Source: Parabacteroides distasonis ATCC 8503
GTDB lineage: Bacteria > Bacteroidota > Bacteroidia > Bacteroidales > Tannerellaceae
NCBI RefSeq assembly: GCF_000012845.1
Contig: NC_009615.1
Location: 3,598,501 to 3,662,500 of the forward strand
Length of the DNA: 64,000 nucleotides
Reading direction: 5' to 3'
Below, piece by piece: positions 38,027-45,760 of this stretch. Made by a program: the position numbers and the translations under genes. Within the stretch, counting starts at the first letter, position 1. Each line of letters opens with the position of its first letter. Below the pieces are notes generated by a model. That model did no database searches, was not told where the DNA came from, and saw only the letters and a program-made list of their open reading frames with translations.

Positions 38027-39388
38027 TTCTTCTTTTTGCTTGATTTTCCCTAGTATCTTCGGGAATTTCCATATAAATAACAACGTACAGCAAATAGCGG
38101 CCGTGGCATCCGATACGGCTTCTGCCGCATATACGCCGGTTACCCCCATAAAATGAGGTAATAGTAATGCCAAAGGAATCAAGAGGATTACTTTACGAAG
38201 CAAGGCGATAAAGATAGATATCTTAGCTTGTCCCAACGCTACGAACATATTCTGGCAAGCTCGTTGTAAGCCAAAAATCGTCATACCCGCCAAGAAGATG
38301 GGCATGACCCAACGGACGGTATCGATCAACTCCTCGTCGCTTGTAAAAGCGGAGGCTACGGTTGAGGGGAATAAGATCATGAATAGCATGAGTATCAAGT
38401 TGAAAGAGAACATAACGATTAGCACGATACGAAAACAATCTTTCACCCGCTGTTTGTCTCCATGTCCGTAATTATAGCTTATGATCGGTACGAATCCTTG
38501 GGCGAAACCGGTCAGCGGTACGCTAGCGAATTGCATGGCACTCTGTAAGATAGCCAATGCGCTCACATAGATATCACCAAAATTTTTCAAACTACTATTC
38601 AAGACGAAACCCACCAGACTCTCCGTGCTGGCCATGATGAACGGAGAAATTCCCAAAGCGAACATCGAGAGTACGATTCTTCGGTCCAGTCTCATATACC
38701 GCCTTTCCAAAGGCAAGGAGGCACGTCTTGAGAAAAGGAAGCTCAATACCCATATGGCACTGCAAGCTTGCGATAGGATCGTGGCGAGCGCGGCGCCTTT
38801 TATCCCCATATCCAACCAGAAAATGAAGATAGGGTCTAATACGATATTCAATAAAGCCCCGATCAAAACCGAGCACATAGCGATAGACGGACGCCCTTGT
38901 GCGTTGATAAAGGCATTCAAGCCCGTGGATATCTCGACAAACAGAGTGCCCAGTAAATAAATAGAGAGATAATCCACCGCATATCCTAACGTATATTTTG
39001 ATGCTCCTGTAAAAAGCAGGATCGGTTCCATGAAGGTATAGGTGATGAGGGAAGTGAATATAGTAAATAGGATAAGCAATATAAATCCATTTCCCACTAT
39101 TTTTCCGGCCCGTTCCCGGTCGCCCTGTCCGAGAGCGATAGCCGCTAACGGCGAACCGCCCGCTCCCACGATAGCGGAGAAAGAAGAGATCAAGATCACG
39201 ATGGAGGTGGTCACCCCTATACCGGCCAAAGCGTTTGTCCCGATCTCGGGAATATGCCCGATATAGATACGATCTACGATATTATAAAGTAAGTTGACAA
39301 ATTGGGCCGCTACCGCCGGAAGCGCCATTTTGAAAACCAGCGGTAGCATACGTTCCGTACCTAGCCTAGCCTCGTATTTGTTCTTCAT
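38012..39388 (-). CDS. MATE family efflux transporter
   Basis: This 458-residue inner-membrane transporter has about twelve helices and belongs to the MATE family, which exports drugs or metabolites using sodium or proton gradients. The N-terminal LVFKMALPAVAAQFVNLLYNIVDRIYIG and GAGGSPLAAIALGQGDRERAG are characteristic. The second half repeats the pattern with FAQGFVPIISYNYGHGDKQRVK. The start at 39388 is preferred over 39406 because the -7 box at 39419-39426 leaves almost no leader for the latter. The substrate is unknown. Confidence 0.92.
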   Translation of the reverse strand: MKNKYEARLGTERMLPLVFKMALPAVAAQFVNLLYNIVDRIYIGHIPEIGTNALAGIGVTTSIVILISSFSAIVGAGGSPLAAIALGQGDRERAGKIVGNGFILLILFTIFTSLITYTFMEPILLFTGASKYTLGYAVDYLSIYLLGTLFVEISTGLNAFINAQGRPSIAMCSVLIGALLNIVLDPIFIFWLDMGIKGAALATILSQACSAIWVLSFLFSRRASLPLERRYMRLDRRIVLSMFALGISPFIMASTESLVGFVLNSSLKNFGDIYVSALAILQSAMQFASVPLTGFAQGFVPIISYNYGHGDKQRVKDCFRIVLIVMFSFNLILMLFMILFPSTVASAFTSDEELIDTVRWVMPIFLAGMTIFGLQRACQNMFVALGQAKISIFIALLRKVILLIPLALLLPHFMGVTGVYAAEAVSDATAAICCTLLFIWKFPKILGKIKQKEERAAQ

Positions 39389-39418
39389 ATTCAATCGGGA
39401 TTTCAATTAAAATGGCTG

Positions 39419-39426
39419 CAAAGTTA
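39419..39426 (-). promoter_or_regulatory. -7 box of the MATE gene
   Basis: The minus strand reads TAACTTTG, matching the consensus. Confidence 0.55.
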
Positions 39427-39489
39427 CAAGAACTTGTTGGATTATATAATCGAGTTCCATAAATTACCAGTTAATAAAAAACACTTAAT

Positions 39490-39592
39490 ATCTACCACAT
39501 CTACAATTCCTTCTTATATGCCTTATAAATAAACATCTTATATAGTGGTTGTAGATAGAAAATATCTACAATTATCATTCTTTATCTACCAT
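39490..39592. repeat. Second copy of the TTGTAGAT/ATCTACAA element, reversed
   Basis: A hairpin with arms 39549-39556 and 39564-39571 is flanked by TTTATCTACC at 39581-39590. The reverse complement closely matches the element at 10055-10115. Additional TCTACAA half-sites lie around 39495-39510. Confidence 0.65.
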
Positions 39593-39657
39593 GTTTTGAT
39601 AGAAAACGCAAGAAATCAAATTATCGTTTAGGTTCGTGTGTCGTAGTGCCTATATAT

Positions 39658-39760
39658 GTAAAAGTAGTTTCTATTAGGGAAAACAAAAGTTTCGTGCTGA
39701 AGAAACTTTAGTTTCTATATATGGAAACAAAAGTTTTCTGATTGATAAACTTTTGTTTTT
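39658..39760. repeat. Second AAAC-N4-GTTT array with 22-bp period
   Basis: Four good copies have centres beginning at 39685 (AAAA), 39707 (TTTA), 39729 (AAAA) and 39751 (TTTT), exactly 22 bases apart. A degenerate copy lies near 39663. The sequence after the array (TACCATAAAAAA and an AT-rich tail) matches that after the array at 9791-9915. It lies in the 544-base divergent region between the MATE gene and the TPR regulator. Confidence 0.8.
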
Positions 39761-39831
39761 TACCATAAAAAAACTGCAAATGCTTATATGCTAATATTTT
39801 AAATACATAATACAACTAGTAGATACCTAGT

Positions 39832-39868
39832 GTGCCGCGTCTCCCTGCTGGCTGATCGTATCTCAAAA
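39832..39868. repeat. Half copy of the REP-like palindrome
   Basis: GTGCCGCGTCTCCCTGCTGG and the following bases match the right half and downstream part of the element at 30212-30250, with several substitutions. The left half of the palindrome is missing. Confidence 0.5.
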
Positions 39869-39950
39869 TCACTATTGAAAAACAAATATTTTAGTGGCAT
39901 TTATAAAATAAATTTTATAACTTGCGTTTAAGTTGTAAACTATAATCTAA

Positions 39951-41690
39951 ATGAAGACAACACTAGGACTGACTTTACTACTTTTCGCTACCCTTTTTTC
40001 TTGTATGCGCCAAGAAAAACCATTACCTGCGGAACTATCTCGTGCGGAATCTGTGATGTGGGAGCATCCGGATAGCGCATTACTCTGTCTTTCCTCTTTG
40101 GATAGCTCAATCATGAATGAGCCGGAAAATATACGTATGTACCATGCTTTGCTTAAGATTAAAGCTAAAGATAAGCTGTATATTCCTCATGAATCAGACT
40201 CTTTGATTAAATCAATAGTTCAGTATTATGAGGGCTATGGGACTCCAGATCAATTAATGGAGGCATATTATTATCTAGGAAGTGCATACCGGGATATGGG
40301 AGATGCCCCAAGAGCGGTGAGAGCTTTTCAAGATGCTGCGGACATAGGGAAAGATAGTAAGCGATATGATATATTAGGACGGGTTTATGAGCAGATGGGA
40401 TATCGACTGGCATATCAAGGTTTGTATGATGAGGCTCTCGAAGCTTATAGGAAATCGTATGAATACAAGATGTATGATAAAGGAAAAGGAGAGGTGATCG
40501 CATTGAGGAATATTGCTCGGATCTATAACGCCAAGCAAGATACAGACAGTGCTATATACTACTATCAATCTGCTTATGAGAAGGCATTGTTATTAAATGA
40601 TCAATCGAGAATAGATAATGTACTAAGGGAATTGAGTAGCATCTATATAGATATGGGAAAATATGATTTGGCTAAAGATTTGTTCAGTAAGGTTTCAAGT
40701 ATGAAGAATCAAGCAAATATATATTTTGGATTAGGTTGTATATATGAAAGCTATAAGCAAATAGATTCAGCTCTATATTATTTTGAGAAAGCAAATGAGT
40801 ATGGGAATATCTATATGAAAAAAAATACGTATAGAATCTTATCCAAAATAAAAAACCAAGAAGGAGACCGTAAATTAGCCTTGAATTATGCGTATAAATG
40901 TATAGAACTGTCTGATTCAATTAAGAATCAAACAAAAACGGAAGCTGTAGCAAAAGTTAACTCATTATATAAGTATCAGCATACAGAAAAGGAGAATGTT
41001 CAATTGAAAATAGATAATGAAAAAAGAAAAATTCGCAATTATCAATTTGCATTATTTGTTGTTTTAATTATTTTCTTTAGTCTATGTTATATATATGTGT
41101 TAGAAAAGAAGAAAAAAGCAGCGATTGAAAAGGAGAAAAAAATACGTCTATTGAAAGAGAATCAATATGCGGAAAGTTTGGATTGTATTGAATATAATAA
41201 TAAGAAAATTTCATATCTAGAGGAACTTTTGCAGCAATCGGAGTGTCAAAGAGATAATTTTAAAAAGCAACTTGTGCAATCTCAAAAGGAATTATTAGAA
41301 CTATCAAACCGAAAGATTCTTACTTCTCAAAATGAAAAAAGTTTGCTTGAAATAGCTTTTCGAAAATCCGAAGTCTATCGGTTATTTCATGAAACAAGTA
41401 ATAATACTGATACGGAAATTCAGAATAAGGATTGGAAGGAGTTGAGAAAAGAGATTGATACAACCTATTCAAATTTCACCGCTCAATTATATGCTTTATA
41501 CCCGCAAATCTCAGAGTTAGAACTCCATATTTGTTATTTGATAAAAATATCCATGCCCGTGAAAGACATTGCAAGGTTAGTTGGACGCTCAACTCCTGCA
41601 ATAACAGCATCCCGGATTCGTCTCTATAAAAAGATTCATGGAACAGAAGGTACCGCAGAAATGATGGATAAATTTATCGCTGATTTATAA
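39951..41690 (+). CDS. TPR/transmembrane/HTH regulator lipoprotein
   Basis: The 579-residue protein has a lipobox (ATLFSC), about seven TPR-like helix pairs to residue 340 (for example EAYYYLGSAYRDMGDAPRAV and DSAIYYYQSAYEKALLL), one transmembrane helix at about 364-384, a long coiled coil and a C-terminal helix-turn-helix (LELHICYLIKISMPVKDIARLVGRS). This suggests periplasmic sensing linked to cytoplasmic DNA binding. Similar proteins are common in Bacteroidetes but, as far as I know, poorly characterised. It is the intact relative of the frameshifted gene at 23253. It heads the RHS module and is preceded by a palindrome array. Control of the genes downstream is inference. Confidence 0.82.
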   Translation: MKTTLGLTLLLFATLFSCMRQEKPLPAELSRAESVMWEHPDSALLCLSSLDSSIMNEPENIRMYHALLKIKAKDKLYIPHESDSLIKSIVQYYEGYGTPDQLMEAYYYLGSAYRDMGDAPRAVRAFQDAADIGKDSKRYDILGRVYEQMGYRLAYQGLYDEALEAYRKSYEYKMYDKGKGEVIALRNIARIYNAKQDTDSAIYYYQSAYEKALLLNDQSRIDNVLRELSSIYIDMGKYDLAKDLFSKVSSMKNQANIYFGLGCIYESYKQIDSALYYFEKANEYGNIYMKKNTYRILSKIKNQEGDRKLALNYAYKCIELSDSIKNQTKTEAVAKVNSLYKYQHTEKENVQLKIDNEKRKIRNYQFALFVVLIIFFSLCYIYVLEKKKKAAIEKEKKIRLLKENQYAESLDCIEYNNKKISYLEELLQQSECQRDNFKKQLVQSQKELLELSNRKILTSQNEKSLLEIAFRKSEVYRLFHETSNNTDTEIQNKDWKELRKEIDTTYSNFTAQLYALYPQISELELHICYLIKISMPVKDIARLVGRSTPAITASRIRLYKKIHGTEGTAEMMDKFIADL

Positions 41691-41786
41691 TAACTTAATC
41701 GCTGTAAACAAAAAGTAAATAAGAAGTAAATCCTATTTTGCTTATAGATTTCTCATAGAGACTATTTTTGTTTATAAAAATAGATA

Positions 41787-42149
41787 ATGAAAAAGAGAAG
41801 TTTTATATTGGGATTAGTATTTCTGATGTTTGTTTCTTCAGTTGTGTATCCGAATAGAGTGAAGGATACTGAACAATCTTGGGAAGAAGAGGAAGATCGT
41901 TCTATAATATCTTCTCCTACATTATCAATAGATGAAAATAATATTTACATCCATTCTAATAAATTATTGGATGGACTTAATGTGAAAATTATAAATATAA
42001 AAGGAAATGTACTTTATAATGACATCATAACTGTTTCTTCTGAGATAGAATATCCTATTTCTATAGATTTTTTGCTGAATGGTGATTATAAGATATTTAT
42101 ATCAAAAGGAAATAATTATTTGATTGGATATTTTGATGTGTTAAAATAG
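41787..42149 (+). CDS. DUF3244-like small secreted protein
   Basis: This 120-residue protein has a signal peptide (MKKRSFILGLVFLMFVSSVVYP) and an acidic linker (EEEEDRS). One beta domain follows, in which LNVKIINIKGNVLYND and GDYKIFISKGNNYLIGYFDVL follow the same strand pattern as the DUF3244 protein at 25182. It is less certain as a DUF3244 member but occupies the same position behind a TPR/HTH regulator. The resemblance to T9SS sorting-tail folds is noted but unproven. Confidence 0.6.
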   Translation: MKKRSFILGLVFLMFVSSVVYPNRVKDTEQSWEEEEDRSIISSPTLSIDENNIYIHSNKLLDGLNVKIINIKGNVLYNDIITVSSEIEYPISIDFLLNGDYKIFISKGNNYLIGYFDVLK

Positions 42150-42175
42150 ATATTATCAACTTAAATCTTTAAATC

Positions 42176-43054
42176 ATGAAAAGATCTGTATCTTTATTAG
42201 GCATACTATGCCTATTCGTATCGTTTAGTGTCCAAGCCCAGTACACGAACATACAAACGTGGGGACAAAAATTGTATTATAACGGGAGTGATTATCCGGG
42301 TACATTCTTGAAATTAAAAGTTGCGGTCGCTAATCCTCGTATCTCAGGAACAGGAGGAAAGGTCGTTTTCTATGATTCAGAAAGCTCCCAGTATAATTAT
42401 ATAGAAGTAAAGGGGGTTTATCAATCTTCGGATGCTCGGTTGAAAACCAATATCACTCCCTTAAATAGTGGATTAGGAACCATATTGGGGTTAAAACCGG
42501 TATCTTACAATTGGAAAAGTGAGACATCGCAATTGAGATCAGCAGAAGCCGTACCTTCTAAAGCTTTTGGTTTCTTGGCACAGGAGGTAGCTGAGGTTAT
42601 GCCAGAGATTGTGACGTTAAGTTCCACAGGTGATAGCTTGGTGGATTACACGGCTGTTATACCCGTTTTAGTACAGGCTGTAAAAGAATTGGACGCTACT
42701 ATCCAACAACTGGAATTGCAATTGGATGAAAAAGCTAATTTGTCTGATTTGCAGAATAACAAGAATTTGACGAGTAAGTCTTTGCTCTCGAATGCGGTAA
42801 TGAATCAAAATACGCCGAATCCGTTTAATTCTACCACGAATATATCCTTTACGATCCCTACATCCGCACGTTCTGCTTTTATCTCTATTTGCAATTTGCA
42901 AGGAACTCAAGTTAAGAAATTCGATATCGCTACCCGGGGAGAAGGTAGTATAATGGTAAGCTTTTCTGATCTAGGTGTCGCAGGTATGTATATGTATTCT
43001 TTGGTAGTAGACGGACAGTTGATCTCAACGAAACGTATGCTATTGGTACAATAA
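42176..43054 (+). CDS. Endosialidase-chaperone (S74) protein with T9SS sorting domain
   Basis: This 292-residue exported protein has a signal peptide (SLLGILCLFVSFSVQA) and a short beta-rich region. An intramolecular-chaperone domain of peptidase family S74 lies at about residues 85-190, with SDARLKTNITPLNSGLGTI, FLAQEVAEVMPEIV and VDYTAVIPVLVQAVKELD. S74 domains trimerise and help fold fibres. After a coiled coil, the last 75 residues form a T9SS type A C-terminal domain (NTPNPFNSTTNISFTIP and on to ISTKRMLLV). This predicts outer-membrane passage by T9SS and surface attachment. A terminator follows. Confidence 0.85.
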   Translation: MKRSVSLLGILCLFVSFSVQAQYTNIQTWGQKLYYNGSDYPGTFLKLKVAVANPRISGTGGKVVFYDSESSQYNYIEVKGVYQSSDARLKTNITPLNSGLGTILGLKPVSYNWKSETSQLRSAEAVPSKAFGFLAQEVAEVMPEIVTLSSTGDSLVDYTAVIPVLVQAVKELDATIQQLELQLDEKANLSDLQNNKNLTSKSLLSNAVMNQNTPNPFNSTTNISFTIPTSARSAFISICNLQGTQVKKFDIATRGEGSIMVSFSDLGVAGMYMYSLVVDGQLISTKRMLLVQ

Positions 43055-43090
43055 TATTTATTTCTATTGAAGCTATAGTTTTTTTGATAA

Positions 43091-43133
43091 GATTGAGTGA
43101 TACCGTCTGTAGAGGGTATCCTCAATCTTTTTT
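43091..43133 (+). terminator. Intrinsic terminator after the first S74 gene
   Basis: GATTGAG-TGATACC at 43091-43104 pairs with GGTATC-CTCAATC at 43115-43127 and is followed by a T run. It overlaps the alternative ATG at 43097 and so favours the glycosyltransferase start at 43145. Confidence 0.85.
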
Positions 43134-43144
43134 ATACAAAAGAT

Positions 43145-44083
43145 ATGCGTTTATATTCCATTATAATTCCTGTTTATAACAGGCCGGATGAGCTTGATGA
43201 TCTGTTATCAAGCCTTTGCAAGCAAACCTATGTCCATTTTGAGGTTATCGTGGTGGAGGATGGCTCTACGATACCGGCGAAAGAGATCGTAAGGCGATAC
43301 CAAGAGCGGTTGGACCTCCATTATTGTGTGATCTCGAACTCCGGCCCGGGTATGGCGCGTAATCATGGCGCTAGGCAAGCGCATGGCGAGTATCTGCTCA
43401 TACTGGATTCTGACGTGGTACTACCCTCCACGTGGCTTGAGCATATACACGACTCGTTGAATCATTATCCGGTGGATGCGTTCGGTGGTCCGGATAAGGC
43501 GCATGCCTCGTTTTCCCCGATCCAGAAGGCGATCAATTACGCCATGACCTCATTCCTGACGACCGGTGGTATCCGCGGCGGGAAGAAAAAGTTGGATAAA
43601 TTTTATCCCCGTAGTTTTAATATGGGAATAAGGCGGGATGTATATGAGCGTCTGGGCGGTTTTTCCGGCATGCGATATGGTGAGGACATTGATTTTAGCA
43701 TACGGATCATGGAGGCTGGTTATCGGACCCGGCTATTTCCTTCGGCATGGGTTTATCATAAAAGGCGGACGGATCTCATGCAGTTCTTCCGTCAGGTGCG
43801 TCATTCGGGGGAGGCCCGGATTGCGTTGAACCGGAAACATCCCGGCTCATTGAAATTGGTACATTGCTTACCGGCATTATTCACGTTTTCAGTCTGTCTA
43901 TTGGTTATCAGTTCATTCTTTTGCCGCTTGTTTCTGGTGCCTCTTATTATTTATGCCCTTTTATTGTTTGTAGACGCAATGTTCCGCAATAAATGTGATT
44001 TACGTGTAGGATCGCTATCCGTAATAGCCTCTTTTACGCAATTGTTTGGATATGGTACTGGGTTCCTTAGAAGTATTATTTGA
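43145..44083 (+). CDS. Glycosyltransferase family 2 membrane protein
   Basis: The 312-residue protein starts with the GT2 fold (YSIIIPVYNRPDELDDLL, FEVIVVEDGS) and has the nucleotide-sugar/metal motif LDSDVVLP. Acceptor-site EDIDFSIRIMEAGYR follows. Two or three transmembrane helices lie at residues 235-300. It transfers a sugar to a lipid or surface glycan on the cytoplasmic face, and the sugar is unknown. I chose the ATG at 43145 because the upstream ATG at 43097 lies in a terminator hairpin. Its GC content is higher than that of the flanking S74 genes. Glycosylation of T9SS cargo is a possible but untested role. Confidence 0.85.
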   Translation: MRLYSIIIPVYNRPDELDDLLSSLCKQTYVHFEVIVVEDGSTIPAKEIVRRYQERLDLHYCVISNSGPGMARNHGARQAHGEYLLILDSDVVLPSTWLEHIHDSLNHYPVDAFGGPDKAHASFSPIQKAINYAMTSFLTTGGIRGGKKKLDKFYPRSFNMGIRRDVYERLGGFSGMRYGEDIDFSIRIMEAGYRTRLFPSAWVYHKRRTDLMQFFRQVRHSGEARIALNRKHPGSLKLVHCLPALFTFSVCLLVISSFFCRLFLVPLIIYALLLFVDAMFRNKCDLRVGSLSVIASFTQLFGYGTGFLRSII

Positions 44084-44116
44084 ATGTTTATCTATTTATA
44101 TTTTAGAACAACTTAT

Positions 44117-45298
44117 ATGAAAACAACAAGACTTTTTTCTTTCTTAATTTTAATTAGTTTAGTATCAAACGCAAATGCTCAACTCCGGGTTCTTTCAAAT
44201 GGACGAGTACAAGCAGGCCTTTTAAAAGACAATAATGAGGACTTAGGAAATGTAACCTCTATGCAGATATATGGTCGGATAGGGGATGCACGCGCAGGTT
44301 CGAAATTAACATTTGGTGATTTTGGACAATATGCGAATCAAGGTTGGAATGTGTTTGCTGGAGAATATGGAACCACGGATACGGATCAACTTTGGTTGCA
44401 TGGGAAATTGGGTATTTATATGACTACAAATGGTTATGCTAACAATGTCGTGGCGTATTACAATCCGGCTAGTAATACTAATTTCGTGTTCAATACGAAT
44501 CTTCGTGTGAATGGAGTGAATATAACTTCAGACGCTCGCTTGAAGGAAAATGTAGAGTCGCTGCAAAATCCATTAGCTCTTTTAGAGCAAGTGAATGGGG
44601 TCTCTTATTCATACAACCTCTCTACACTTGAGGAGAATAGGGAGCAGGATGAGTCTAAGTTCTCTGCCACATTGGATAATGGGATATCGGGAAGTTCCTC
44701 CGATTCAGAGGAGATTATGGATGCCGCTACTATCGCAAAGATAAATAGAGACAAACAAATCCAAGCAGAGATAGATCGAAGAGAGGCAGCGGAGGCTAGT
44801 CGTAAACGAATTGGTTTTCTGGCTCAAGACATACAAAAGGTATTACCCGAACTTGTACAAACGGATGAAAACGGGATGATGTCTATAGATTATATAGGTT
44901 TTATTCCGCTTATCGTAGAAAGTATCAAGGAGATGCAACAAACGATCCAACAACAGAATGAGGTGATTGATAATTTGCAAGCTCTACTATCGCCGGAGGT
45001 ACAATCTCAATTACGTTCGAACACGACTTCCACAAGTAATATAAGTGCTGTGGATGGCGCAAAATTATATAATAGGGAAGGTGCTTCTGTCTCTTATACC
45101 TTACCGGCGACGTTTGTGTCTGCTAGTCTACAGATATTTGATGTCACAGGTAAACCCGTGAAAGTTATTAAGTTGGATAATGGAAGTAGTAATGTGGTAG
45201 AAGTAAGCCGTTCGGAACTTGGTTATGGAACGTTTATTTATACGTTGTTTGTGGATGGGAAGAAAGCGGATACTTTGAAGAAGTATGTAAGTCTGTAA
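44117..45298 (+). CDS. Second S74 chaperone protein with T9SS-like C-terminus
   Basis: This 393-residue exported protein has a signal peptide (MKTTRLFSFLILISLVSNANA) and a beta-rich region with GRIGDARAGSKLTFGDFG. An S74 chaperone domain starts at SDARLKENVESLQNPLALLEQ and is interrupted by a charged insert of about 60 residues before RIGFLAQDIQKVLPELV and MSIDYIGFIPLIVESIKEM. The C-terminal 80 residues (SVSYTLPATFVSASLQIFDV, GTFIYTLFVDG) resemble a T9SS sorting domain. A paralogue lies at 42176. The ATG at 44117 starts the signal peptide correctly, and the upstream ATG at 44084 would add 11 unlikely residues. Confidence 0.82.
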   Translation: MKTTRLFSFLILISLVSNANAQLRVLSNGRVQAGLLKDNNEDLGNVTSMQIYGRIGDARAGSKLTFGDFGQYANQGWNVFAGEYGTTDTDQLWLHGKLGIYMTTNGYANNVVAYYNPASNTNFVFNTNLRVNGVNITSDARLKENVESLQNPLALLEQVNGVSYSYNLSTLEENREQDESKFSATLDNGISGSSSDSEEIMDAATIAKINRDKQIQAEIDRREAAEASRKRIGFLAQDIQKVLPELVQTDENGMMSIDYIGFIPLIVESIKEMQQTIQQQNEVIDNLQALLSPEVQSQLRSNTTSTSNISAVDGAKLYNREGASVSYTLPATFVSASLQIFDVTGKPVKVIKLDNGSSNVVEVSRSELGYGTFIYTLFVDGKKADTLKKYVSL

Positions 45299-45345
45299 TC
45301 TCAAGGAATTAAAAATAGAAATAACAGAATCATAAATTCTTTGAT

Positions 45346-45732
45346 ATGAAAGAGAGAATCGTCTTTTTTACATGTATCGTATTGACTTGCTTATTTTCCC
45401 CGTTATCATCACAAGAGGTTGACACGAGAAGCTGTGTGAGTACTTATACAAATCAGACAGTATCATCAAGTGTATCAGTTTTGGGCTGTAATACGTTGGC
45501 TGTCCAAAATGTAACCGTGGCAAGTAATGGTAATTTATCTCTTTCCGCTCCGGCGCAAATTACGATTAATGGGCCTTTTGAGGTAAAGTCTGGCGGAATT
45601 TTGAATATTAGGCAATCCCAACAAATGATATTTACTTATACTTATGATGCGTCAGGAAATAGAACAACACGGCAATTTAGTGCGATGGCTTCATCTTTGG
45701 AGGCCGTTCCCGTAGACCAAGAGGAGGATTGA
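45346..45732 (+). CDS. Small secreted RHS-associated protein
   Basis: This 128-residue protein has a signal peptide (MKERIVFFTCIVLTCLFSPLSS). A beta-solenoid-like stretch follows, with LSAPAQITINGPFEVKSGGILN, the pattern found in Bacteroidetes surface proteins. Near the end, FTYTYDASGNRTTRQF matches the YD repeat of RHS proteins. Placed 28 bases before the large RHS gene, it is probably an accessory or an N-terminal piece that became a separate gene. No family name is known to me. Confidence 0.6.
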   Translation: MKERIVFFTCIVLTCLFSPLSSQEVDTRSCVSTYTNQTVSSSVSVLGCNTLAVQNVTVASNGNLSLSAPAQITINGPFEVKSGGILNIRQSQQMIFTYTYDASGNRTTRQFSAMASSLEAVPVDQEED

Positions 45733-45760
45733 TCAAAATATAATTTAAGTATACTTATAG

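Noticed and set aside
43097..43144. Upstream ATG for the glycosyltransferase
   Set aside because: It lies inside a clear terminator hairpin, and the GT2 fold begins at 43145.
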